The notes beneath the pieces were generated by a model, which saw only the letters and a program-made list of their open reading frames with translations, ran no database searches and was not told where the DNA came from. Shown piece after piece: positions 13,399 to 20,634 of a stretch of DNA of 28,444 nt. The translations under genes and the position numbers were made by a program. The DNA is from CAZWUW01 sp964636895 (GTDB lineage Bacteria > Bacillota > Thermincolia > Thermincolales > CAZWUW01), in assembly GCA_964636895.1 (NCBI GenBank), contig CAZWUW010000037.1, forward strand, positions 1 to 28,444. The letters run 5' to 3'. Position 1 is the stretch's first letter. Each line of letters opens with the position of its first letter.

Positions 13399-15002
13399 AG
13401 TTTAAGATAGCCTTAGAGGCTTGGGAGTTTGAGCAAATTCAAAGGCTGAATTACCAGACCTTTGTTGAAGAGATTCCGCAGCATGAGGCGAATCTGAACC
13501 AAACACTGGAAGATAAGTTTCACGCCGAGAACCTATACATTATTTGCCTGCACGGCAAACAACTGGCGGGCATGATCGCGGTTCGGGACAAGCGTCCCTT
13601 TTCGCTGGACCGGAAGCTTGAAAACCTGGATGTATATCTGCCGCCGGGCCGCTCGGTATGCGAAATCCGTTTGCTGGCGGTGCAAAAGAATTACCGTAAC
13701 GGCCGCGTCCTGGCGGGAATTATGCAGCTTCTGGCGGAGCACTGTTTAATTAGAGGCTATGACCTGGCCGTCATATCCGGTACGGTGAGACAGCAAAAAT
13801 TATACAGGCATATTGGCTTTGTCCCCTTTGGACCGCTGGTAGGTGAACCAAGTGCCAGGTTTCAACCGATGTACCTGACCCTTGAAAAATTCAAGGAATT
13901 AAAAGCTAAATCTAAAGTCCTTGCGGTACCTGGAGCGTCGCCGAGAACCGGCAAGGCCCCAGCAACAATTCCGGCACGGGTTAATCTATTGCCTGGGCCG
14001 GTAGGTGTCAGTGCAGAGGTTCGTCAAGTCTTTGGCGAAGTGCCTGTATCGCACCGGGCTGATTCCTTTGTGCAGGATTACCGGCACACCCAGGGACTCC
14101 TGTGCCGGTTGACCGGGGCGCGGCACGCGGCAATATTCATGGGCTCCGGGACCTTGGCTAATGATGTTATTGCCGGGCAGTTGTCTTTAAGCCCAGGTTC
14201 GGGATTGATTCTAAGTAACGGGGAATTTGGCAGCCGGCTGACAGATCATGCCACCCGGTGCGGATTATCCTTCAAAACCCTGCAATTGGATTGGGGCGAA
14301 GCCTTCTACGGTGACCTAGTCAGAGAGTTTATCCACCGCCACCCCGGGATTGAGTGGCTCTGGGCCGTTCATTGCGAAACTTCCACCGGTGTTCTGAACG
14401 ACCTCGCCATGCTCAAAAAAGTTTGCGCGACTGAAAAAATCCGGCTGTGCCTGGACTGTATCAGTTCTCTTGGCACTGTACCGGTTGACCTGCGTGGCGT
14501 CTATCTTGTTTCGGGGAGCAGCGGCAAAGGTTTGCGGGCTTTGCCGGGCCTGTCGGTGGTTTTCAGCAATCACGAAGTCCGCCCGGCGCCGGACGCGCTG
14601 CCCAGGTATATGGACCTGGGTTTGTATACTGCTGACAATATCCCGTTTACAATCTCGTCAAATCTCCTTTATGCATTTAAAACAGCCCTGGAACAATTGC
14701 TCACAAAAGGCCGGTATCATGATACCGCTGCCTTATCCGCATGGCTGCGGTCCATGGGCCGGTCCATGGGCCTGCAGATAGTCGCTCCTGATGCCGATGC
14801 CTCTCCCGCTGTGGTTACTATTGCCCTTCCCGGCACAATATGTTCGGAAAACCTGGGGCGGCAGCTGGCCGAGTCCGGATACCTGTTGAGTTACAACAGC
14901 GAATACTTGCGCAGGCGGAACTGGATTCAGATATGCCTGATGAGTGAAGTTGCGCCGGAAATCTTAATGCCGCTGGTGCAGGCTCTCTCAGCTAAAGACT
15001 AA
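13377..15002 (+). CDS. GNAT acyltransferase fused to class V PLP-dependent aminotransferase
   Basis: The 541-residue two-domain cytosolic protein. Residues 1-180 are a GNAT/N-acyltransferase-like domain (NYQTFVEEIPQH opening, resembling long-chain N-acyl amino acid synthases; AGMIAVRD; CEIRLLAVQKNYRNGRV acetyl/acyl-CoA loop; KLYRHIGFVPFG). A short Pro/Ala-rich linker follows, then a class V aminotransferase fold (about 198-541) of the alanine-glyoxylate/serine-pyruvate type. Asp360 in LCLDCISSLG should pair with the pyridine nitrogen and Lys384 in SGSSGKGL should form the PLP Schiff base. Both catalytic parts look intact. Substrates are unknown. ATG 13377 is chosen because GGCGAGGAGG lies just before it. 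It overlaps the PlsY-like gene by 22 nt, linking it to lipid or acyl-amino-acid chemistry by context only. A hairpin at 15074 may end it. Confidence 0.85.
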   Translation: MAAQSSLEFKIALEAWEFEQIQRLNYQTFVEEIPQHEANLNQTLEDKFHAENLYIICLHGKQLAGMIAVRDKRPFSLDRKLENLDVYLPPGRSVCEIRLLAVQKNYRNGRVLAGIMQLLAEHCLIRGYDLAVISGTVRQQKLYRHIGFVPFGPLVGEPSARFQPMYLTLEKFKELKAKSKVLAVPGASPRTGKAPATIPARVNLLPGPVGVSAEVRQVFGEVPVSHRADSFVQDYRHTQGLLCRLTGARHAAIFMGSGTLANDVIAGQLSLSPGSGLILSNGEFGSRLTDHATRCGLSFKTLQLDWGEAFYGDLVREFIHRHPGIEWLWAVHCETSTGVLNDLAMLKKVCATEKIRLCLDCISSLGTVPVDLRGVYLVSGSSGKGLRALPGLSVVFSNHEVRPAPDALPRYMDLGLYTADNIPFTISSNLLYAFKTALEQLLTKGRYHDTAALSAWLRSMGRSMGLQIVAPDADASPAVVTIALPGTICSENLGRQLAESGYLLSYNSEYLRRRNWIQICLMSEVAPEILMPLVQALSAKD

Positions 15003-15073
15003 CGTTGTTTGGGCAAGGAGCGCAAAGGCTTACAAAAGCGGAAACGACACGCAAGATTAATTGTCCTTACAAA

Positions 15074-15116
15074 AAAGGGGCTATCACAAAAACATTGTTT
15101 TTGTGATAGCCCCTTT
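15074..15116 (-). terminator. Terminator with a 20-bp perfect stem for rpsT
   Basis: Bases 15074-15093 (starting AAAGGGGCTATCAC) pair exactly with 15097-15116 around a 3-nt loop. On the minus strand it follows rpsT by 2 nt and is trailed by a T-run (the A's at 15071-15076). It may also stop transcripts arriving from the fusion gene on the plus strand, where no long T-run follows. Confidence 0.9.
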
Positions 15117-15118
15117 GA

Positions 15119-15382
15119 TTAGCTTACAGTTTTGTTAAGCCGCTTGGCCAGTCTTGATTTTTTTCTGGCGGCGGTATTCTTATGCAGAACACCTTTTGTT
15201 ACAGCTTTGTCTATAGCTTCAACCGCTTTAGTCAGTTTTCCCTTCGCTTCTTCGGGAGCGGCGGTCAGAGTTTCTTCAAACTTGCGAACGGAGGTTTTCA
15301 CGGCTGTTTTAATAGGCGCATTTCGGAGGGTGCGCTTTTTAATAACGTCAACTCTCTTTTTGGCGGATTTAATATTCGGCAT
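15119..15382 (-). CDS. rpsT: 30S ribosomal protein S20
   Basis: The 87-residue, highly basic protein binds 16S rRNA early in small-subunit assembly. The sequence is typical along its whole length: MPNIKSAKKRVDVIKKR start, NAPIKTAVKTSVRKFEE, a central acidic/Ala helix, and GVLHKNTAARKKSRLAKRLN at the end. GGAGGTG precedes the ATG on the minus strand. It is monocistronic, with its own promoter at 15419-15447 and a strong terminator at 15074-15116. It faces the opposite way to its neighbours, as is usual for rpsT beside holA in Firmicutes. Confidence 0.98.
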   Translation of the reverse strand: MPNIKSAKKRVDVIKKRTLRNAPIKTAVKTSVRKFEETLTAAPEEAKGKLTKAVEAIDKAVTKGVLHKNTAARKKSRLAKRLNKTVS

Positions 15383-15418
15383 GGGGACTTCACCTCCTTC
15401 AAAAATCTAACATCCTAC

Positions 15419-15447
15419 ATTTTACCACGGGAAAAATGAAAATGCAA
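15419..15447 (-). promoter_or_regulatory. Predicted sigma-A promoter of rpsT
   Basis: On the minus strand TTGCAT (15442-15447) and TAAAAT (15419-15424), 17 nt apart, give a leader of about 30 nt ahead of the S20 start. Confidence 0.6.
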
Positions 15448-15522
15448 GGCTAATTATGTATACCGGCTATTATTTTGGTTAACCTAATTCTGAATTAATA
15501 AGTGAAAAGGAGGTGAAGTATA

Positions 15523-15861
15523 GTGAAGGAATGGTTAGGCTTTATTATCCGGTTTGTTGTATCTGCACTGGTATTACTTCTTGTAGCAGCTATTTTGCCG
15601 GGTATCGAGGTAGTTGGTTTTGTCGGTGCCTTGATTGCTGCGGCGGTAATAGCAGTCCTGGGTTATGTGGTGGAAAAACTTCTCGGTGACCGGGTTTCCC
15701 CGCAGAGCCGGGGTCTGGTAGGTTTTATCACTGCCGCAGCAGTGATTTATCTGGCCCAGTTTATTATTCCCACTTATCTCAATGTAAATATTATTGGCGC
15801 CTTGCTTACAGCTTTTGTTGTCGGCCTGGTTGATGCCTTTGTACCAACCTTTATTAGGTAA
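15523..15861 (+). CDS. Phage holin family (PF04020-like, YvlD type) membrane protein
   Basis: The 112-residue hydrophobic protein has four predicted transmembrane helices (about 6-25, 30-52, 64-81, 88-108). Its pattern (IIRFVVSALVLLLVAAILPG; ALIAAAVIAVLGY; GFITAAAVIYLAQFIIP; IIGALLTAFVVGLVDAFVPT) is that of small proteins named after phage holins but widespread on chromosomes; there is no phage context here. The start is GTG at 15523, with AAAGGAGGTG a few bases upstream. In related spore formers this gene commonly lies between rpsT and spoIIP, so it is a stable neighbour. Its role is unknown. A good terminator follows at 15876. Confidence 0.85.
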   Translation: MKEWLGFIIRFVVSALVLLLVAAILPGIEVVGFVGALIAAAVIAVLGYVVEKLLGDRVSPQSRGLVGFITAAAVIYLAQFIIPTYLNVNIIGALLTAFVVGLVDAFVPTFIR

Positions 15862-15875
15862 AATTATGACTGGTA

Positions 15876-15912
15876 AAAAATCCTACCCGGTGTGGTAGGA
15901 TTTTTATTTTTT
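15876..15912 (+). terminator. Intrinsic terminator after the holin-like gene
   Basis: AAAAATCCTACC (15876-15887) pairs with GGTAGGATTTTT (15894-15905) around a 6-nt loop, followed by a T-rich tail. Confidence 0.9.
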
Positions 15913-15969
15913 ACATAAACCCGGCTTGGGCGGAATATAAATGGATACATAGATAGGGAGGGGATTGTC

Positions 15970-17046
15970 TTGCGCCCATTAGGACCGGCAAATGTTCGGA
16001 CACTTTTAAGAAATGTTTTTTTGGTGGTGGCATTGACTGCCGGTATCGGATGGGGTGTCGCCGGATTAAATTCCGGGCGGATACCGCCGGAAAAAATTAT
16101 TTTTCCCCACCGGCTATGGCAACTAGCTTCCGATATTAATTGGAAAAGCGTTTTATACTCCGGGATGCCGGTAATGAGCAGGGTGGCGGATGCAAAGCCG
16201 GCCATTATAACAAAGGCAGGACTGCCATGGCGTTTATTATTCTATCTGACCAGAGTTAAAATCAACAACCCGGTGGACCTCTTAAGCTTCGAAATCCCCT
16301 TGATGGCCGCAGTGATGCCGGTGACTGCTACAGATAATATAGAAGAGCTGCTGGTGCCGGAAGATATTATCGAAGCTCCCGGCCCGGCATTACCCGGTAA
16401 TGAAGAGCCGCTGACCATAGAAAATAAAGTCTATTCCGGGGATACTTTAATTGCTCTATACACTACCCATTCCAGTGAGACTTATGAACTTACTGACGGG
16501 GTTACCCACCTTAAAGGTAAGGCCGGCGGCGTTACTGTGGCTGCTGCTGAACTGGCCCGGGTGCTGCGGGAAAACTATAAAATCAAAATTGCTTATACCG
16601 ATAAAATTCATGATACTTCCTTTGGTAAGTCTTATGTGGAATCGGAAAAGACCGCCAAATCGCTGGTTCAGCAGTATCCCAAGCTGCAAATGCTAATTGA
16701 TATCCACCGAGATGGCTTATTGCCCCGGGAACGGACTGTGACTGAAATCAAGGGTCAAAAAATTGCTAAGATTTTGCTGGTAGTGGGCACTGATGCCCGT
16801 GCCGCTCATCCGCATTGGCGGAAAAATCTAGAATTTGCCCGGCAGGTGGCGGCCAAAATGGACCGCCTTTATCCCGGGTTATCCCGGGGCATTGCTATTA
16901 AAGACGGGCGTTACAACCAGCAATACCATGCCCGTGGTTTACTGGTGGAAATCGGCAGCGCCAAGAATACCACCGATGAATCCGTGCGGTCTGCGCAACT
17001 TTTTGCCAACGTTTTGGTGGCGGTATTAAATGATATAGAATATTAA
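15970..17046 (+). CDS. spoIIP: Stage II sporulation protein P (peptidoglycan amidase/endopeptidase)
   Basis: A mother-cell engulfment enzyme that, with SpoIID and SpoIIM, trims septal peptidoglycan so the mother-cell membrane can move around the forespore. The 358-residue protein has one N-terminal anchor (about 14-32), a variable linker, and the SpoIIP catalytic domain (about 150-358). Zinc-site candidates are H167 in YTTHSSETY, with E170 close by, and H246 in IDIHRDG; VLLVEIGSAKNT-like sequence near the end is also typical. The start is TTG 15970 after GGGAGGGG at good spacing. It shows the host forms endospores or recently did. The gene stands alone between a terminator and the hexaheme cytochrome. 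Sigma-E control is known for the family; no convincing sigma-E box could be fixed here. Confidence 0.94.
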   Translation: MRPLGPANVRTLLRNVFLVVALTAGIGWGVAGLNSGRIPPEKIIFPHRLWQLASDINWKSVLYSGMPVMSRVADAKPAIITKAGLPWRLLFYLTRVKINNPVDLLSFEIPLMAAVMPVTATDNIEELLVPEDIIEAPGPALPGNEEPLTIENKVYSGDTLIALYTTHSSETYELTDGVTHLKGKAGGVTVAAAELARVLRENYKIKIAYTDKIHDTSFGKSYVESEKTAKSLVQQYPKLQMLIDIHRDGLLPRERTVTEIKGQKIAKILLVVGTDARAAHPHWRKNLEFARQVAAKMDRLYPGLSRGIAIKDGRYNQQYHARGLLVEIGSAKNTTDESVRSAQLFANVLVAVLNDIEY

Positions 17047-17137
17047 GGAATGGCCTCAAGAAATTGGTCATGGCAAATAAAAATTAGTTGGTTTACAATT
17101 AAAAAAAGGGGTTGCATGCGGAGGCTGGTGAAAAGTA

Positions 17138-18298
17138 TTGCAAAAACTGAAACTGACCATTTTGCTGATACCGCTGCTGATTATTTCTTTTGGAGCGGTA
17201 TCAGCTGCGGCACCGATCAGCCAATCTGTCGCAGTTTCTGTTGCTATGGACCCAAATCCTGCCGACCCCGGCAATAAGTCGGATATATTATTATCCTGGG
17301 AGTTTACAACCGGCGATGTGCTAAAAAAGAGTTTTGACGGGCGCAACTGGACCACCCTGGCGCCGGACGTTAACGGCACTTCTGCCACGTATAAGGAAGT
17401 TGGTGCGGCGAACTGGTCTGTGCTGTATTTTGGGGTGGAGAACGGTACTGCCATAACCCGGGTAAATGTATTTCCGCCCAATGAAAACGCCCATGCCAAC
17501 TATACCAGTGACACTAATATGTGCAAATACTGTCATGACACCCATAACGCGCCCCGGGCCAAACTATTAAATAAGCCGCAGATTAGTGAAATGTGCTTTA
17601 CCTGTCACGGCCATCTCAATACCGGCAGCCGTTACAATGTTTATAACGGTGCCGTTATTTCCGCCGGCACAAAGGACCCGCTAACCGGCATGGTCACTGC
17701 CGCCAAGTGGCAAAAGTCACTGGGCGGGCCATATTTTGGCAATAATATGGGCGTCTGGGGAAAAGATGCCAATAACAATAACCGGCCCCTTACCTCTAAC
17801 CATCCGTTGAGCTATTTTAGCCAGGAATGCTTGATTTGCCACAGTGCCCATGCCCGGAACAATAACTACCGGTTGCTTATTACCGATGACGGCAGCCCGG
17901 TGGATGCATATGCTGTGAATACTGCCGGAGATGTGCCGGAACAGGGGATTTACAATGCCAATCTGAACAGGGTTTGCGCCGGCTGCCATAGTGTCTATGC
18001 CGGCGCCAGTCCGTCAGGCAGCGGCAGCACGCCTTATTACACCGACGGCAAGTACCGCCATGCGGTAGGCGTAAACCTGAGCTGGAACGGCAGCCAAAAT
18101 GATGGGGTGATTAACCTGACCACCACTTTACCCCTGGAAGGTCAGCCGGGGAAAATTATGTGTCTGACCTGTCACTTTCCTCATGGTTCAACGGCTGCCG
18201 GGATAAACGGGGAAACTTCCCTGGGGAGTTTTGCGCCCACTTCAAGGCTGAAGAAACTGGATAACATGGCGGTTTGCCAGAATTGCCATATGAAGTAA
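17138..18298 (+). CDS. Exported hexaheme c-type cytochrome (doubled CXXCH type)
   Basis: The 386-residue secreted protein has a signal peptide (basic QKLKL, hydrophobic core about 7-21, likely cleavage after VSA at 23). A beta-rich region without hemes (about 28-115) follows, then six CXXCH sites at 129, 153, 231, 280, 342 and 380, some spaced in pairs as in the doubled CXXCH family. Multiheme cytochromes of this kind carry electrons in the cell wall or outside the cell and suggest metal, humic or other extracellular respiration; which one is not shown. The start is TTG 17138, with GGAGG 13 nt upstream, a rather long spacing. It stands alone, followed at once by a GC-rich terminator. The other c-type protein of the window is the peroxidase-like one at 6228. 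Confidence 0.9.
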   Translation: MQKLKLTILLIPLLIISFGAVSAAAPISQSVAVSVAMDPNPADPGNKSDILLSWEFTTGDVLKKSFDGRNWTTLAPDVNGTSATYKEVGAANWSVLYFGVENGTAITRVNVFPPNENAHANYTSDTNMCKYCHDTHNAPRAKLLNKPQISEMCFTCHGHLNTGSRYNVYNGAVISAGTKDPLTGMVTAAKWQKSLGGPYFGNNMGVWGKDANNNNRPLTSNHPLSYFSQECLICHSAHARNNNYRLLITDDGSPVDAYAVNTAGDVPEQGIYNANLNRVCAGCHSVYAGASPSGSGSTPYYTDGKYRHAVGVNLSWNGSQNDGVINLTTTLPLEGQPGKIMCLTCHFPHGSTAAGINGETSLGSFAPTSRLKKLDNMAVCQNCHMK

Positions 18299-18335
18299 GC
18301 GGGGGTTGTACTATTCCCCCGCTAATTCTTTTTAT
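18298..18335 (+). terminator. Terminator after the hexaheme cytochrome gene
   Basis: AGCGGGGG (18298-18305) pairs with CCCCCGCT (18316-18323) around a 10-nt loop, followed by AATTCTTTTTATTT. The stem begins in the stop codon. Confidence 0.85.
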
Positions 18336-18505
18336 TTATCCAAGTTTTTTACAACGATACAGCGTTATTTGAAAATTATATTGGAAAAATTACCAAAACT
18401 TAATTATACAGGCAGGATATTGTGAAAAAAATGTAGAATAAAGTCAAAAAGACATTATTTTGTGTTGATAATTACGTACTTAAAATTATCTGGTCTACAG
18501 TATAA

Positions 18506-18543
18506 CCTCGTGCGGCGAGGAATTTATCCGTTATTTCGGGTAA
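18506..18543 (+). other. Two adjacent hairpins in the chemoreceptor leader
   Basis: CCTCG/CGAGG (18506-18520) and TTATCCG/CGGGTAA (18524-18543, one G-U pair) lie just before the G-rich ribosome site at 18552. Bases 18336-18505 ahead of them are AT-rich without a gene. The structure matches no regulator that I recognise. Confidence 0.35.
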
Positions 18544-18565
18544 AGAAAACGGGGGGGAGCAATAG

Positions 18566-20422
18566 TTGAACATGGGCTTGCGAAATAAAATACTGACCGG
18601 TTATTTAGTATTGGTTATATGCATTATAGTGATTGGTTTTTTTGGTTACCAGGGATCTCGCCACATTATGACTCAGTTTGAGCGGATTGAAACGGATGTT
18701 GTACCTGATATGGGTGTAGTTGATGAGATTAAATCGGCTATTGCCGGGCAGGCCAATGATGAGCGGGGTTTTCTGTTAACCGGTAAAGAAGAATTCGTTC
18801 AGGAGATTTCCGAACGGGCCGCGAAAGTAGATGCGAACATTGAAAAAATGTCAGGTCGGGCCGAAGCTGATGAAAAGACTTGGCTGTTACAGTTAGCACA
18901 AACCCATAAAGAATTTACCGCAATACAGAGACAGGTTATTGCTGCTTATAAAAGCGGCAATATTGAGGAAGCCCACCGGCTGTCCTTTGAGGTCGGCCGG
19001 GCTAAAAGAAAAAGCCTGGAACCAATATATAAAAGCCTTAAGGAATCAATAGCCGGTGATTTTAAAGCAGCGGATGAATCGATGCACGCTAATTTGCAGT
19101 TTAATATGTATATTTCCCTTGGATTAATGCTGGTTTCAATAATAATCGGTATTATGCTGGGCCTTTATATTCCGTATAAAATAGTTGTGCCGATTAAAGC
19201 TGTGGTTAGCCGCAGTAAACAGATAGCGGCCGGAGATTTTACCGTGCGGGAGATTGTTGTGCACAGCCGTGATGAAGTCAGGGAGTTGGCCGAAGTTTTT
19301 AATGTAATGGTTAAAAACATCAGGGAATTAGTTGGGGAGGTGCTGAACAGCACCGCACAGGTGGCTGCCACCAGCCGGCAGCTGTCCGCCAATGCGGATG
19401 ATGCGTCCAAAGCCACCCAGCATGTAGCCGGGGCTATTGAAGAAGTAGCTGCCGGAAATACCGAACAGACCCGCAGCGTATCCGAGGCGGTAAACGATGT
19501 GAACCGGCTTATTCAGGCAATTGAACAGATTGCCGTCGGGGCGCAGGAGCAAGCCCAAACCGTGAACCGGACCTCTGAGACTATTGGTCAAATGGCTGCT
19601 TCCATCGAAGATGTGGCCGCAAATACTCAATTGGTGGCTGATTCGGCGCAATTAACCTCGGAAGCTGCGGAAAAGGGCGGTCAGGCTGTTAATTTGTCTG
19701 TAAACGGTATGGAGCAGATTAAAGCCAAGGTTTACGATACCGCTGAGGAACTAAAGGAATTGGGCGAACATTCGCAGCAGATTGGTGATATTATCCAGGT
19801 TATTGATGATATTGCCGAGCAAACCGACTTGCTGGCATTAAACGCTGCGATTGAAGCAGCCAGGGCCGGCGAGCACGGTAAAGGTTTTGCGGTGGTGGCC
19901 GATGAAGTAAGAAAACTGGCTGAACGTTCCGGTAAAGCCACCAAGGAAATTGCCGCCCTGATTACTAATATTCAGTCAGTCACGGCGAAAGCTGTTGAAG
20001 CTATGCAGGAAGGAGCAGAAGAAGTTGAAAAAGGTACTTCTTTGGCTCATGATGCCGGGACAGCTTTAAAGGAAATCTTGAAGACGGTAGATGCCACTTA
20101 TAACCAGGTGCAAAATATTTCTGCTGCCGTACAGGAGATTTCGGCCAGTAGTATGGAGGTTGTAACCGCAATTGAAAATGTGGCCGGGATTACCGAGGAA
20201 AACACGGCAGCTACAGGTGAAATGGCTGAGGGCAGCACCCGGGTCAGAGATTCGGTGCAGGCGATAGCTTCGCTGGCACAGGAAGGTGCGGCGGCGGCTG
20301 AAGAAGTGTCGGCTTCCACGACAGAAATGACTTCCTCTACGGAAGATATTGCCGCTTCGGCCCGGACGCTGGCTGATATTGCCGGGAATTTACAGACCGT
20401 GGTTGCAAAGTTTAAAGTATAG
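18566..20422 (+). CDS. Methyl-accepting chemotaxis protein (transmembrane chemoreceptor)
   Basis: The 618-residue receptor has transmembrane helix 1 (about 11-29), an extracellular four-helix-bundle-like sensor (about 30-180; FERIETDVVPDM, ANDERGFLLTGKEEF), helix 2 (about 183-203), a HAMP domain (about 204-257; VVPIKAVVSRSKQIAAGDFT) and a long cytoplasmic coiled-coil signalling domain. The conserved hairpin tip reads IAEQTDLLALNAAIEAARAG, where CheA and CheW dock, followed by GKGFAVVADEVRKLAERS. Glu/Gln-rich methylation helices are present; no C-terminal CheR-tethering pentapeptide is seen. The sensor type (4HB/CHASE3-like) does not reveal the ligand. The start is TTG 18566, 6 nt after a GGGGGGAG site; ATG 18572 is an alternative. 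No che genes are nearby. A c-di-GMP riboswitch follows the gene, but it belongs to nhaA. Confidence 0.95.
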   Translation: MNMGLRNKILTGYLVLVICIIVIGFFGYQGSRHIMTQFERIETDVVPDMGVVDEIKSAIAGQANDERGFLLTGKEEFVQEISERAAKVDANIEKMSGRAEADEKTWLLQLAQTHKEFTAIQRQVIAAYKSGNIEEAHRLSFEVGRAKRKSLEPIYKSLKESIAGDFKAADESMHANLQFNMYISLGLMLVSIIIGIMLGLYIPYKIVVPIKAVVSRSKQIAAGDFTVREIVVHSRDEVRELAEVFNVMVKNIRELVGEVLNSTAQVAATSRQLSANADDASKATQHVAGAIEEVAAGNTEQTRSVSEAVNDVNRLIQAIEQIAVGAQEQAQTVNRTSETIGQMAASIEDVAANTQLVADSAQLTSEAAEKGGQAVNLSVNGMEQIKAKVYDTAEELKELGEHSQQIGDIIQVIDDIAEQTDLLALNAAIEAARAGEHGKGFAVVADEVRKLAERSGKATKEIAALITNIQSVTAKAVEAMQEGAEEVEKGTSLAHDAGTALKEILKTVDATYNQVQNISAAVQEISASSMEVVTAIENVAGITEENTAATGEMAEGSTRVRDSVQAIASLAQEGAAAAEEVSASTTEMTSSTEDIAASARTLADIAGNLQTVVAKFKV

Positions 20423-20431
20423 TAGTAATAT
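20403..20431 (+). promoter_or_regulatory. Predicted promoter of the riboswitch-nhaA transcript
   Basis: TTGCAA (20403-20408) and TAATAT (20426-20431), with a 17-nt spacer, overlap the end of the chemoreceptor gene. A start near 20438 would begin the transcript just before the riboswitch stem. Confidence 0.45.
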
Positions 20432-20442
20432 AACTATAGCTG

Positions 20443-20547
20443 AATAGTTTTAGCAAGGTTGGTGTAAACTTGGCGAAAGCTAGGGGCGCTAAAGCCCAAG
20501 GGCCTAATACCGAAAGGAATGGCAGCCGGGCTGCAAGGTAACTGATT
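20443..20547 (+). promoter_or_regulatory. Cyclic di-GMP-I riboswitch (GEMM-I) upstream of nhaA
   Basis: The leader shows the GEMM-I core: GTAAAC, then a short stem CTTGGC/GCTAGG closed by a GAAA tetraloop, GGGGCGCTAAAGCC (the CGCAAAGC segment), GGGCCTAATACC with a tetraloop-receptor-like pattern, and GGCAGCCGGGCTGC near the 3' end. A closing P1 stem can form between AATAGTT (20443-20449) and AACTGATT (20540-20547) with one bulge. A terminator follows 11 nt later, so control is probably at transcription termination. It lies after the chemoreceptor gene and 88 nt before nhaA. Identification is from remembered consensus, not a covariance search. Confidence 0.85.
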
Positions 20548-20557
20548 ACTCAGGGGG

Positions 20558-20587
20558 GAGTAGTCCTTTTTGGACTACTTCTTTTTT
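20558..20587 (+). terminator. Riboswitch-controlled terminator before nhaA
   Basis: GAGTAGTCC (20558-20566) pairs with GGACTACTT (20572-20580) around TTTTT, followed by C and six T's. GATTACT (20544-20550), which overlaps the 3' P1 strand, can instead pair with AGTAGTC (20559-20565) as an antiterminator. Confidence 0.88.
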
Positions 20588-20634
20588 GTTTTCGCCGTCA
20601 GCGGCGCAAGTCTGATTATTAGGAGTGATGGGGA

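Noticed and set aside
15074..15116. TCACA...TGTGA in the rpsT terminator as a CRP-like site
   Set aside because: The half-sites are inverted relative to the consensus and too far apart, and the 20-bp stem with T-run explains the sequence.
15523..15861. Prophage remnant suggested by the holin-like protein
   Set aside because: No phage lysis, integrase or structural genes are nearby. This family is a common chromosomal membrane protein at this locus.
15915..15969. Possible sigma-E promoter for spoIIP
   Set aside because: AT-rich ATA-containing boxes exist, but none matches both halves of the sigma-E consensus with correct spacing.
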